Assembly (NCBI RefSeq): GCF_007860135.1
Contig: NZ_SJPV01000002.1
Coordinates: 646,267-710,266 of the forward strand
Direction: 5' to 3'
DNA: 64,000 bases
Source: Novipirellula artificiosorum
Lineage (GTDB): Bacteria > Planctomycetota > Planctomycetia > Pirellulales > Pirellulaceae
Shown: positions 37,181 to 46,123 of the stretch, one piece after another
Layout of the letters: every line of letters begins with the position of its first letter
How positions within the stretch are numbered: position 1 is the stretch's first letter
Translations under genes and position numbers: made by a program
Notes under the pieces: model-generated
The model's database searches: none
What the model saw: the letters and a program-made list of their open reading frames with translations, nothing else
Told to the model about the DNA's origin: nothing

Positions 37181-38443
37181 TCACGGCATGTTAGGTGCAA
37201 TCCCCCTGATTTCGCCAAGCGCCTCGAACATGGCGATCACGTTTTGCGGGGGAACTTCAGGCAAAATATTGTGAACCGTGTTGAAGACAAAGCCGCCGCC
37301 CGGGGCGAAGATCTCTACTTGCTCTCGTACGTGGGACTTGACCTGCTCGGGGGTGGCATTGTTCAGAACTTGTCGCGTATCACAACCGCCGCCCCAAAAG
37401 GTGATTTCTCGACCAAACTCTCGCTTCAATTCGGTTGGATCCATGTCGGCGCACGCGGTTTGCACCGGATTTAACACCTCGAATCCAGCATCGATCAGAT
37501 CGCCTATCAGTGGACGAATCCCCCCGCAGCAGTGCAGGAAGGTGTGCATGGAGCTGTGTTGTTTCACATAATCGCACAGCAACTTATGCCGAGGCTTGAA
37601 GAGCGTGCGATAGGTTTCCGGCCGCATAAACGGGCCCGAGTCCATCCCCAAATCGTCACCGAAGCGACAGATGTCGGCAACGTCACCCAGGTAGTGGCAC
37701 ACTTTCTCTAAGAATGCCAGATGCCGCGGAATCAGTTCGTCCAACAGCCGCGCCACGTTGTCGGGTTCAGCAACAAGATCCATCAAAAAGTTGTCCATTC
37801 GGCGTAGAAAGGTCCCCCATTCGAACAGGTTGCAGCCAACGACGATCATCAACGCGCGGTCACTCGTGCTTCGAAGCTCGATCGCACGACCTCGCAGCGT
37901 CTGCCAAAATCCCTCGTCGTTAAGGTGATCCCAAGGGCTGTGTGCGAAGGCGGCCCACAAAACCTTGCCCATTGCATCGTCCAAGCCACTCAAATCGTCT
38001 GGGTATTGATCGGGGAACGGAAAAAACGTTTGATCAAAAAAGGTACCGCCCTCTGGCATTTTTGCGATCGGCATCCCGTCCTTGGATTTTGCGATCCATG
38101 AACCGTCCTCCTGTCGCTCAGGTCGGAACCAAGTGGGATAATGAGCGGTGCTACCATCCGCCAAGGTGTAGGGATACCAATCGGATGGAGCGGTATTGAA
38201 CACTCGGCCAATATCCAGCACATCGACGCCAAAATGGTCGAGCACCTGCGGGTCAGGCTGAGCCAGTTGTTGGACGACGTCATAGACTTTCGCTGGGCCG
38301 ACATCCAAATCGAGATGCCCAACCAGGGCGTTGTAAGCGATCGCCGAAATTCCACTCGATGGAGTGCTCCCCAAATCGACGGGAACCTGATCCGGTTCCT
38401 GATGTCGAATTGCCGATAGTACGCGTTGACGTGAATTCATCAT
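37181..38443 (-). CDS. Uroporphyrinogen-decarboxylase family protein (MtaA/CmuA-like)
   Basis: A 420-residue member of the UroD superfamily, in the branch that includes corrinoid methyltransferases and many uncharacterised planctomycete proteins. The start NSRQRVLSAIRHQEPDQVPVDLGS is typical of that branch, while true HemE has a different start with RTPVWLMRQAGRY (seen in the fusion at 54095). A His-Cys-Cys-Gly motif (FLHCCGG) and VLNPVQTACADMDP match the zinc/substrate region of the methyltransferase branch. Substrate unknown; the protein is probably not a haem-pathway enzyme. Confidence 0.85.
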   Translation of the reverse strand: MMNSRQRVLSAIRHQEPDQVPVDLGSTPSSGISAIAYNALVGHLDLDVGPAKVYDVVQQLAQPDPQVLDHFGVDVLDIGRVFNTAPSDWYPYTLADGSTAHYPTWFRPERQEDGSWIAKSKDGMPIAKMPEGGTFFDQTFFPFPDQYPDDLSGLDDAMGKVLWAAFAHSPWDHLNDEGFWQTLRGRAIELRSTSDRALMIVVGCNLFEWGTFLRRMDNFLMDLVAEPDNVARLLDELIPRHLAFLEKVCHYLGDVADICRFGDDLGMDSGPFMRPETYRTLFKPRHKLLCDYVKQHSSMHTFLHCCGGIRPLIGDLIDAGFEVLNPVQTACADMDPTELKREFGREITFWGGGCDTRQVLNNATPEQVKSHVREQVEIFAPGGGFVFNTVHNILPEVPPQNVIAMFEALGEIRGIAPNMP

Positions 38444-38458
38444 GAGTTTCTCTTCATC

Positions 38459-38638
38459 CTATTCGTTGCTGACACCGTTTTCGTTTCCCAGACGCATCCA
38501 GGCAATCGGTTCGGTCTGACCGTAAGCTGACGAGGCGAAAAGCGAGAGCGTTGCTAGAGGGAATACTACGTGTTGAATTTTCGCCAGCAAGCAGACCGCG
38601 CCGAGAATGCTGATAATGAGAATGATGATCCGTCTCAT
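38459..38638 (-). CDS. Possible small membrane peptide
   Basis: Fifty-nine codons from the ATG at 38638 encode two hydrophobic stretches (RRIIILIISILGAVCLL and VVFPLATLSLFASSAYG) followed by a short polar tail. It ends 15 nt before the UroD-like gene and in the same direction. I do not recognise it. A signal-peptide-like start could also be chance. Confidence 0.35.
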   Translation of the reverse strand: MRRIIILIISILGAVCLLAKIQHVVFPLATLSLFASSAYGQTEPIAWMRLGNENGVSNE

Positions 38639-38985
38639 GAAACAGGTCTTCTTTGCATGAAAAATGCGTTCGTGATGCAACGGCGTTCGACTTCCAATCA
38701 GATCGTATCAGAATCACTTGCTCGAGGACGCCACGTCGGAAAGAACACGCAGGTATTTCGTGAGATTTGAATTCGATCTCCCCGTTAAAATTAGAAAATG
38801 CGAAAAAATACTTTGGTCAGCAACGCGGGATGAAGCTCGAGTCGTGCTACAATCAATGGCGTTTCTAGCTTGGATCGGTTCTAAGCGCACCCCCAATCAT
38901 GCATCATCGACTCGTGCTTCGGCACACCTTGTCGAGGCAATCGACTCGAAGGGTGGAAGAAGCCATAGCAGGCGGACCAGAGCTA
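38639..38985. other. AT-rich intergenic control region
   Basis: A divergent gap of 347 nt with a locally AT-rich stretch near 38785-38815. It must contain the promoter of the plus-strand DUF1549/1501 operon and perhaps that of the small peptide/UroD unit. No gene or repeat is visible in it. Confidence 0.35.
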
Positions 38986-39927
38986 ATGCGAATCATTTGG
39001 ATCACTGCGGTTATTTCCTTTCTTATCCTTTCGTTGGCGCCCGCTGACGAGCCTCTCTTCTCAGGACCTCAGGTCGGTGAAGCCTTTGTCCCCTTCGAGG
39101 CCCCAGCTGCGTTTGGTTCCGACGAGGACGTCGAGGTGCTCGCCGACGTTGAGGACTCGCCGCTGTTGTTGGTGTTTGTGCATCAAGTGACTCGACCGTC
39201 GATTGCCACCGTTCGGTTAGTGATGAACTACGCTGCTACGAAAAAAGAGCAAGGATTGAAATCACGGCTTGTCTTCCTCGGGGAAGACCCGACCGAGACC
39301 GAAGCGTTTTTGCGGCGAGCACGTAGCGCACTTCCTCAGGGTGTGACCCCACGAATCTCGCTCGAAGGCATTGAGGGTCCGGGATCCTATGGGCTCAATC
39401 GCAAAATGACCTTAACCGTGCTTGTGGGCACAAAGGGGAACGTGACCGCAAACTTTCCGCTTGTGCAGCCAAGTCTCCAGACGGACGCACCCAAAATTGG
39501 CCATGCGATCGTGAAAGTGCTCGGTGGACAGAACGCACCGACGCTTGCGGAAATGGGATTCCAAGAACGGTCCGTTGCGATGCGAGCCGCGGACCGGCAA
39601 CCCGATCGAGAACAAACGTATCGTCGCATGATGTCGCCTGTGATACAGAAAAACGCGACCCCGGAGGAAGTTGCCGCCGCTGCGAAAATCGTGGAAGATT
39701 TCGCTGCGAATAACGCTTGGTTCAAGGAACGCGTCCATCAAGCGTCGAGCACCATCGTAGGCAGCGGCAAACTCTCGAACTACGGAACGACCGAGGCGCA
39801 GGCGTTGCTCAGGAAATGGTCGAAGGCATTCGCTTCCTCAAGCGTCGAATCAACCGATAGAAGCCAATCGACCGATGCGTCTAACGATCCGCCTGGCGAC
39901 TCCAAAACGAAAGTCGAGTCGAAATGA
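38986..39927 (+). CDS. Secreted thioredoxin-fold-like protein
   Basis: A 313-residue protein from the ATG at 38986, where a signal peptide begins (RIIWITAVISFLILSLAPADE); an upstream ATG adds 29 unlikely residues. The core (about 30-180) looks like a redoxin fold without a CxxC: PLLLVFVHQVTRPS replaces the active site, followed by VFLGEDPTETE and GLNRKMTLTVLVGTKGNV. The C-terminal part is helical and ends in a Ser/Asp-rich tail. It is the first gene of a four-gene coupled operon; its stop overlaps the next start by 4 nt (ATGA). Confidence 0.75.
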   Translation: MRIIWITAVISFLILSLAPADEPLFSGPQVGEAFVPFEAPAAFGSDEDVEVLADVEDSPLLLVFVHQVTRPSIATVRLVMNYAATKKEQGLKSRLVFLGEDPTETEAFLRRARSALPQGVTPRISLEGIEGPGSYGLNRKMTLTVLVGTKGNVTANFPLVQPSLQTDAPKIGHAIVKVLGGQNAPTLAEMGFQERSVAMRAADRQPDREQTYRRMMSPVIQKNATPEEVAAAAKIVEDFAANNAWFKERVHQASSTIVGSGKLSNYGTTEAQALLRKWSKAFASSSVESTDRSQSTDASNDPPGDSKTKVESK

Positions 39928-42056
39928 GAGGGTTCCTCTATTGCATAACCATCCTGCTTTGCGGCTACATGGCCAGCGCGGCGGAGGTTGATTTCGGTAC
40001 AGCCGTTGATTTCGATACTGAAATCGTACCGATCCTCTCCAAGGCGGGGTGCAACACGGCCAGTTGCCATGGTAGTGCAGCAGGCCAGGGGGGATTCCGT
40101 CTTTCGCTGTTTGGCGGTGATCCCGATTTCGATTATCGCACGATCGTGAATGAATTGGAGGGACGTCGGGTCAACCCGGTTGAACCGACCGAGAGTCTCG
40201 TGCTTGCGAAACCGAGTGGGCGATTGGAGCACGGAGGGGGGGAAGTGTTACAACTTGATGGTGCAGCAGCGCATACCCTCGCCGACTGGATCGCGTCAGG
40301 CACACCTCGACTGCGACTGCGGCAAGTGGTTCAGTTATTGGTGACACCGAATGCCTTTGTCGCCGAAAAGGTCCCTGCCAGCTTTCCACTAAACGTGACG
40401 GCCGTATTCAGCGATGGCGTGGAACGAGACGTCACCCGCGAATCGGCCTATGTCAGCCAGAACGAGTCCGCGCTGCAGGTTGACCCCGTCGGAAATGCAA
40501 CCATCACGCTACCCGGTCGGCACGGGGCCGTCATTCGGTTCGCCAGCTTCGTCAAGACCGTCTCCGTCACGACACCGCTCGGTACGGAGCTCCCTTCTTT
40601 TCCCAGCTGGGCACAAAGAAACTGGGTTGACGAAGAGATCAACTCAACACTGCTTTCCTTACGGCTCTCACCCGCAATGCCGTCCGACGATGCTACTTTT
40701 TTGCGTCGTCTGTCACTCGATCTTACCGGTCGGTTGCCGCTGCCGGCGGAAGTGGAACCGTTTGTCGCCGACGAGAACGATTCGAAACGATCTGCGTTGG
40801 TTGATCGCCTGCTTCAATCGGAAGCGTTCACCGATTACTGGACCCATCGACTTGCGATCCAACTTCGTTTTCGAAAGCCAGCCACTGACGATGTGGCGGC
40901 AAAGGTCTTCTACCGTTGGTTGAAGGATCAAGTCGCCAACGATGTGGGGTGGAACGAGATCGCTGTCTCGTTGATCCTTGCCGAAGGAGACACTCACAGC
41001 CATGGCGCGGCCACGGTACACCGTCTCGTCGCGAACGCTCGTGACGAAGCCGAATACATGAGTGAAGTCTTGATGGGGGTTCGTCTTCAATGCGCCAATT
41101 GCCACAATCACCCACTCGATCAATGGACGCAGGATGACTTTCACGGGCTGGCGGCAATTTTCGCAGGGTTGGAACGCGGGCAAGTGGTTCGCTTCACTGG
41201 CCGCGGCGAAGTCATGCATCCTCGCACCGGTCACGCCGCGGTCCCCCGGATTCCTGGCGAGCGGTTCCTGCAGGGCGAACTCGATCAACGACCGCAATTC
41301 GCCGAATGGCTGACTCAGCAAAACAACCCCTACTTTGCCAAAGCGATGGTTGGTCGAATCTGGGAAGCCCTGATGGGCCGGGGATTGGTGAGTCCTGTTG
41401 ACGATCTTCGATCGACCAATCCGGCTTCACACCCCCAACTGCTTCATCGGCTCACTGATTTTTTCATCAAAAACGGCTACAGAATCCGGCCACTGATCCG
41501 ACGGATCTGCCATTCTGCCGCTTATGAGCGATCGTCAAGACGCCCCGCCGACAGCCCGCCGGACGACCGGTTCTATTCCTACGCCATGACGAAACAACTC
41601 ACCGCCGAAGTGCTGGCGGATGCCATCAGCGACGTGACAGGTGTCGCCGATGATTTTGATGGTGTGAGTCGCGCGATCAATGTGGTCGATCGAACGCATT
41701 CCTCATCGAAACTGGTGTTTCTAGGTCAATGCTTGCCCGGTGAAGGATGTTCCACCGCCGTCAGCGGCGGTCGTGGGATCGCATCAAAGTTACACTTGAT
41801 GAATGGCGAACTGCTCAATGAAAAGATCCAACACGACGATGGACGATTGAGTCGCTTGTGGACCGAGGCGACGGAGACAAACGAGATGGTCAGCGAGTTT
41901 TACCTGCGAGCTCTCGGCCGACCGCCCTCCTCGGACGAGTTGGCTCAGTGGTGCGAACGCCTTGACGCAACCGAAGACGCATACGAGAAGGCAGCACGCT
42001 TAGAGGATTTCCTTTGGGCACTATTGAATTGCCATGAATTCACAACCAACCAATAG
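39924..42056 (+). CDS. DUF1549/DUF1553 (PSCyt2-PSD1-like) protein
   Basis: A 710-residue exported protein with a signal peptide and an N-terminal cytochrome-like region (AGCNTASCHG, a C-x4-C-H pattern typical of planctomycete haem-like motifs; about residues 37-47). A Big_2-like segment follows (about 125-215). Next is DUF1549 (WVDEEINSTLLSLRLSPA and later a second Cys motif, CANCHNHP, about 390-400), and finally DUF1553 (YFAKAMVGRIWEALMGRGLV, SYAMTKQLTAEVLADAI). Such proteins are paired with DUF1501 partners and are among the most abundant in planctomycetes; role unproven, perhaps redox-linked polysaccharide degradation. It overlaps its neighbours by 4 and 23 nt. Confidence 0.94.
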   Translation: MRGFLYCITILLCGYMASAAEVDFGTAVDFDTEIVPILSKAGCNTASCHGSAAGQGGFRLSLFGGDPDFDYRTIVNELEGRRVNPVEPTESLVLAKPSGRLEHGGGEVLQLDGAAAHTLADWIASGTPRLRLRQVVQLLVTPNAFVAEKVPASFPLNVTAVFSDGVERDVTRESAYVSQNESALQVDPVGNATITLPGRHGAVIRFASFVKTVSVTTPLGTELPSFPSWAQRNWVDEEINSTLLSLRLSPAMPSDDATFLRRLSLDLTGRLPLPAEVEPFVADENDSKRSALVDRLLQSEAFTDYWTHRLAIQLRFRKPATDDVAAKVFYRWLKDQVANDVGWNEIAVSLILAEGDTHSHGAATVHRLVANARDEAEYMSEVLMGVRLQCANCHNHPLDQWTQDDFHGLAAIFAGLERGQVVRFTGRGEVMHPRTGHAAVPRIPGERFLQGELDQRPQFAEWLTQQNNPYFAKAMVGRIWEALMGRGLVSPVDDLRSTNPASHPQLLHRLTDFFIKNGYRIRPLIRRICHSAAYERSSRRPADSPPDDRFYSYAMTKQLTAEVLADAISDVTGVADDFDGVSRAINVVDRTHSSSKLVFLGQCLPGEGCSTAVSGGRGIASKLHLMNGELLNEKIQHDDGRLSRLWTEATETNEMVSEFYLRALGRPPSSDELAQWCERLDATEDAYEKAARLEDFLWALLNCHEFTTNQ

Positions 42057-43380
42057 GCGGACGATGGTCAGAGCGAAAGCGAGCCTTGGACGGCGAGATG
42101 TTTTGCACGTTGGCGGGCTGTCCGCTTTGGGCCTCGGTTTGAATCGCTACTTCAACCGAGCCGCGGCGGCCGTGGCGTCTGCAAAAGCTAAATCCTGCAT
42201 TTTGATTTGGCTCGATGGTGGCCCCAGTCATCTCGAAACACTTGATCCCAAGCCGAACGCCAGCAAGGAAGTTCGTGGACCTTTCGGGGCGATTGCCTCG
42301 TCGATCGCTGGTATTCAGCTTAGCGAACTGATGCCGCAAACAGCGGCCTTGATGCAACACGCCGCAATCATCCGATCCATGACCTCACCACTGGGCGAAC
42401 ATAACTTTGGTACTCACTATCTGCTGACGGGCTACAAGCCGACACCCGCACTGAATTATCCTGCCATGGGTTCGGTCGTATCCCACCTCAATCAAAATCC
42501 AGGTGACATCCCCTCCCACGTCGCCATTCCGAATATGCGAGTGGGGGGTGGAAATTTCAGTGCGCCGGGATACCTTCCACCGAGTGTCGCTCCGTTTGAA
42601 GTCGGAGGGGATCCGGCAAAGCCCGATTTTCGTGTCCAAGATCTCGATCCGTTTCCCGGCATCGTCGACGAACGAATTCATCGTCGGCGAGCCTATCTGC
42701 ATTCACTCGATGGGATTCAAAGCTCGACCGATGCCAAGGGGCCAAGCGATCCCGCGTTCGAGCAAGCCTATCGGCTGATGACGTCGACTGCTGCAAAGCA
42801 TGCCTTCGATTTGTCAGCCGAGTCGGCCGAGACGCAGCGCCGTTATGGCGGGAAGTCGATTGGACAATGTTGTCTCCTTGCACGCCGACTCGTTGAAGCG
42901 GGCGTGCCATTCGTCACGGTCAACAATCGAGGCTGGGATACACACGAGGATTTGGTGACCCGGCTGAAGGAGGGTTATACGGGGGCCAAAGTTCCCGTGG
43001 GACTGATCCCATCACTCGATAGCGCCTTTGCCTCTCTGATCACCGATCTGCATGACCGAGGCATGCTAGCGGAAACCTTGGTCGTGGTCATGGGTGAATT
43101 CGGCCGCACGCCGAAGTTGAACACGCGCGGCGGACGTGACCACTGGCCTCGAGTGTTCAGCGTGATGTTGGCGGGTGGTGGTGTTCCAGGTGGACAAATC
43201 ATCGGGGCAAGTGACGAGCGAGGCGAAAGTCCTCGCGACCGGGCGATTACGCCAGCCGATTTGGCAGCATCGATCTATCTGCTGCTGGGGATCGATCCTG
43301 AAACGACGTTACTCACTCCTGACGGGCGACCCGTGAAAGTGAGTCTGGATGGAAAGCCTATAAACGAGATTGTCGGATGA
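42034..43380 (+). CDS. DUF1501 domain protein with Tat-like signal
   Basis: A 448-residue DUF1501 protein, related to the alkaline phosphatase/sulfatase fold. The N terminus has a twin-Arg-like signal (GRRDVLHVGGLSALGLGL). SCILIWLDGGPSHLETLDPKPNAS is the family start, GEFGRTPKLNTRGGRDHWP a family hallmark and SDERGESPRDRAITPADLAA a late one. It overlaps the DUF1549 gene by 23 nt and the next gene by 4 nt, so the pair is co-translated. Function unknown. Confidence 0.95.
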   Translation: MNSQPTNRRTMVRAKASLGRRDVLHVGGLSALGLGLNRYFNRAAAAVASAKAKSCILIWLDGGPSHLETLDPKPNASKEVRGPFGAIASSIAGIQLSELMPQTAALMQHAAIIRSMTSPLGEHNFGTHYLLTGYKPTPALNYPAMGSVVSHLNQNPGDIPSHVAIPNMRVGGGNFSAPGYLPPSVAPFEVGGDPAKPDFRVQDLDPFPGIVDERIHRRRAYLHSLDGIQSSTDAKGPSDPAFEQAYRLMTSTAAKHAFDLSAESAETQRRYGGKSIGQCCLLARRLVEAGVPFVTVNNRGWDTHEDLVTRLKEGYTGAKVPVGLIPSLDSAFASLITDLHDRGMLAETLVVVMGEFGRTPKLNTRGGRDHWPRVFSVMLAGGGVPGGQIIGASDERGESPRDRAITPADLAASIYLLLGIDPETTLLTPDGRPVKVSLDGKPINEIVG

Positions 43381-44393
43381 GATGTTCTCCGATCAAGCAA
43401 CGCGCACTTCGGCGAGCATCGCGTTACGTCTCCCTTCTTATCACGCTGATCACGTCATCGCTTTCACAAGCTCAGCCCCCCATCACTGCATTGGAGTTCG
43501 CGCCGTCTGATGACGCGGTCGTCGTTGGATCTCAAGCGGGGCTTGAAGTCCGCCAATGGCCCTCCTTGGCAGAGAGCCAGAAAAACGCGATGGGGATCAC
43601 GCAGATTCATGACTTGAAGTTCTCACCCAATGGTCAGTATCTATTGATCGTTGGTGGCTCACCCAGCGAGTTTGGAGAATGGCAAATCGTTTTGTGGCCG
43701 GAGCTCACCAAGGTTGCCTCGAGTACCGCTCATGACGACGTGATTTATTCTGCGGTTTGGATCAGGCAAGATCGGTTCGTGACGGGAGCCGCTGACAACC
43801 AACTCATCGAGTGGCAGTGGTCCGATGGGGCAGTCACACAACGGCGCCGACTCATCGGTCATTCCAGACGCGTATTGAGTGTTGAGTATCTTGCAGACAG
43901 CAAAGGGATTGTATCGGCAGGCGTGGATCAAAGCCTGCGACTTTGGACCGTTTTCGAAACGGCTGCGATTGACGCTGCGCGGAACAACGAAGCACCGCCC
44001 ATCACGCTTCCCATCAGGACTCTCGACAACCACACTGGAATCGTTCGTGACCTTGCCACGCGACCGGGCGACCATGCGATTCCCTACTTGGCATCCGCCA
44101 GCGTCGACAAAACCGTGCGGCTGTGGCAACCGTCGATCGGTCGGCTTGTACGCTTTGCTCGCCTACCCGCCGAGCCGCTTTCGATTGCCTGGTCTCACGA
44201 TGGCGAACGACTGGCGGTCGCTTGTGTCGATGGGAAACTTCGTCTGCTCAACCCAAATACGGTTGAAATCGAACAAGAGTTGGAGGCGATCAACGGCTGG
44301 GCCTACGAGGTGCTTGCGGCCCCGGATGGCAGCTTTCTTGTCGGCGGCACGGCTGGTGAGTTGATTCGAGTGCTCCCCAAATCAGAGCGATAG
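43377..44393 (+). CDS. Secreted WD40-repeat protein
   Basis: A 338-residue protein with a signal peptide (SLLITLITSSLSQAQ) followed by about six WD40-like repeats. Clear units: DLKFSPNGQYLLIVGG, SVEYLADSKGIVSAGVDQSLRLW, YLASASVDKTVRLWQP and SIAWSHDGERLAVACVDGKLRLL. This is a beta-propeller, likely a binding platform. It is the last gene of the DUF1549-DUF1501 operon, a gene order that recurs in planctomycetes. A minus-strand terminator lies just downstream. Confidence 0.9.
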   Translation: MRCSPIKQRALRRASRYVSLLITLITSSLSQAQPPITALEFAPSDDAVVVGSQAGLEVRQWPSLAESQKNAMGITQIHDLKFSPNGQYLLIVGGSPSEFGEWQIVLWPELTKVASSTAHDDVIYSAVWIRQDRFVTGAADNQLIEWQWSDGAVTQRRRLIGHSRRVLSVEYLADSKGIVSAGVDQSLRLWTVFETAAIDAARNNEAPPITLPIRTLDNHTGIVRDLATRPGDHAIPYLASASVDKTVRLWQPSIGRLVRFARLPAEPLSIAWSHDGERLAVACVDGKLRLLNPNTVEIEQELEAINGWAYEVLAAPDGSFLVGGTAGELIRVLPKSER

Positions 44394-44427
44394 AGGACTC
44401 GACCCAGGCAGCGAGCGGAGGACAACG

Positions 44428-44469
44428 AAAAAACCTCGACGCAGAATCAAGAGCATTCCGCGTCGAGGT
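44428..44469 (-). terminator. Rho-independent terminator of the Pro/Gly-rich gene
   Basis: On the minus strand a perfect 10-bp stem (ACCTCGACGC with GCGTCGAGGT, 17-nt loop) is followed directly by six T (the A run at 44428-44433). This is a textbook intrinsic terminator, 31 nt after the stop of the gene at 44500-46083, in the gap between convergent genes. Confidence 0.82.
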
Positions 44470-44499
44470 CCAGGGGCAAAGAATTCATCAGGGACAGAA

Positions 44500-46083
44500 T
44501 TACAACTGCTCTCCCGCATCCTCCGGTTCATCCAGTCGATCCATTTCCCACTGCTGAGTTGTTCCATCGGCAAAGTGCAACAACGCACCTGCCTCATTTT
44601 CACTCAGGTTGTATATTCCGGTTTCCATAATGGGCCAATCCTTATCCGTTGGGCCCCAAGCAGCGCGTTGACTGTCGCGATCGATCGTTCCCTGAACTTC
44701 AAACGACGTGTCCGTGGCGGTGTTTTGGAAAGTTCCCGCAATGATTCCTTCTTTGCTGATCGCCAACTGAAGGAAAAGCGTCGCGTCTTCCACTGAACCT
44801 TCTTTCTGAGTCAACGCAAAGACTCCGAGCGGCAACCACTCGACGTCATCCGGCTGGACATCAGGCACAGCCGCAGCAATCGTCTGTGCCTGCTCGGCAT
44901 ATTCCTCCGTCGTGGCGACGACCTCGTTGTTGTAATAGACGTTGTCTCCTTCGTAGTACAGCGTGTCCCCATAGTCGTAGTAGATTGGTGGCTGATTGAA
45001 GCTTCCCACCAACCAACCGGTCACGGCGCCCGCCGTTGCCCATCCCCACCAATTGCAATTGTGGTTGTGCCAGCCCCAGTGATAGTGCGGATACCGCCCC
45101 CAGTAGCCTCCGCCGTAGTGCGGTAAGTGGACAGGTCGTGGGGGACGATAGCCGGGAGGACGATAGCCCGGTGGTCGCTGCCCTGGAGGACGATAGCCCG
45201 GTGGACGGGCGCCCGGTGGGCGATGAATCGGCCGATTGCCAGCCAACGGTGGACGGACAGCAGGCCGGTCGACGGGAAGGGTGGTCGGTCGATCACCGAT
45301 TCCAGGTCGATCACCGATTCCAGGTCGATTGCCAGGACTTGCTCCAGGACGAGTCGCGGGGAGCGTTGCGGGACGATCGCCAAGGTCGGTGCCTGGGCGA
45401 GTTCCGGGACGTGTACCAGGGGCCGGTTGAGTCGAGGGGCGATTCTGCAGGAAGTCGCCTGCGGCGCCCCCGCCACCCGGACGCGTCGTGGGAAGGGTCG
45501 ACGGTCGGTCGAGATTGAGGAAGTCATTCAACTGCCCCTGAGACGGTCGCGACGGAAACCCGCTCGAGGGCCGACTCGGCAATCCCGTCGAGGGTCTACC
45601 CGTGGAGGGCAGCCCGGTGGAGGGCCGCGATGGAAGTCCGGTCGAAGGTCTTCCGGTCGAGGGAAGCCCCGTCGAAGGTCGATTCGGTAATCCCGTCGAG
45701 GGTCTCCCCGTGGAGGGCAGCCCGGTGGAGGGCAGCCCGGTGGAGGGCCGCGAGGGAAGTCCGGTCGAAGGTCTTCCGGTCGAGGGAAGCCCCGTGGAGG
45801 GCCGCGAGGGAAGTCCGGTCGAAGGTCTTCCGGTCGAGGGAAGTCCCGTCGAAGGTCGACTGATTGAAGGCGAGGGCCGACTCATGGAAGGGGATGGCCG
45901 ACTGATGGAAGGGGATGGCCGACTCATGGAAGGAGAGCGTCCAGTTGAGGGTCGGCTCATGCCTCCGCCTCCACGACTGACGCCTCCTCCTCCGCGACCT
46001 CGCGCGTCGGATTCGTTGCAAACCCACATGCCAGTACTCAGCATACAAACAAGGCCAAAACTTATTTTCGTAAAGCGTTTCAT
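44500..46083 (-). CDS. Pro/Ser/Gly-repeat surface protein (mu-protocadherin-like)
   Basis: A 527-residue exported protein. A signal peptide (FTKISFGLVCMLSTGMWVC) is followed by a glycine-rich stretch, then about 140 residues of RPSTGLPS-type repeats (about 45-190), a Pro/Arg-rich part with RPPGYRPPG units (about 290-320), a His/Trp-rich patch (GRYPHYHWGWHNHNCNWWGW) and a conserved C-terminal domain starting YYDYGDTLYYEGDNVYYNNEVVA. Planctomycete genomes label similar proteins 'mu-protocadherin-putative cell-surface protein'. It is likely cell-surface or matrix related. Repeats make the length variable. Confidence 0.83.
   Translation of the reverse strand: MKRFTKISFGLVCMLSTGMWVCNESDARGRGGGGVSRGGGGMSRPSTGRSPSMSRPSPSISRPSPSMSRPSPSISRPSTGLPSTGRPSTGLPSRPSTGLPSTGRPSTGLPSRPSTGLPSTGLPSTGRPSTGLPNRPSTGLPSTGRPSTGLPSRPSTGLPSTGRPSTGLPSRPSSGFPSRPSQGQLNDFLNLDRPSTLPTTRPGGGGAAGDFLQNRPSTQPAPGTRPGTRPGTDLGDRPATLPATRPGASPGNRPGIGDRPGIGDRPTTLPVDRPAVRPPLAGNRPIHRPPGARPPGYRPPGQRPPGYRPPGYRPPRPVHLPHYGGGYWGRYPHYHWGWHNHNCNWWGWATAGAVTGWLVGSFNQPPIYYDYGDTLYYEGDNVYYNNEVVATTEEYAEQAQTIAAAVPDVQPDDVEWLPLGVFALTQKEGSVEDATLFLQLAISKEGIIAGTFQNTATDTSFEVQGTIDRDSQRAAWGPTDKDWPIMETGIYNLSENEAGALLHFADGTTQQWEMDRLDEPEDAGEQL
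45120..45215. repeat. Short repeats coding RPPGYRPPG
   Basis: The plus strand shows several near-identical 18-30-bp units around GGAGGACGATAGCCCGG. They encode repeated RPPGYRPPG on the minus strand within the surface-protein gene. Confidence 0.75.
45289..45324. repeat. Two tandem 18-bp units in surface-protein gene
   Basis: Two identical 18-bp units (TCGATCACCGATTCCAGG) lie at 45289-45306 and 45307-45324, coding for duplicated GIGDRP on the minus strand. Confidence 0.85.
45570..45950. repeat. Long degenerate repeat tract of surface-protein gene
   Basis: Roughly 380 bp of 12-, 24- and 39-bp units encode alternating RPSTGLPS/STGRPSTG and RPSPSMS blocks on the minus strand. The GC-rich tract gives long open frames on the opposite strand that should not be annotated as genes. 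Confidence 0.9.
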
Positions 46084-46123
46084 TTTTTTAACTCAGTCAG
46101 CGTCAGATTGTGCGGAAGTGGAT

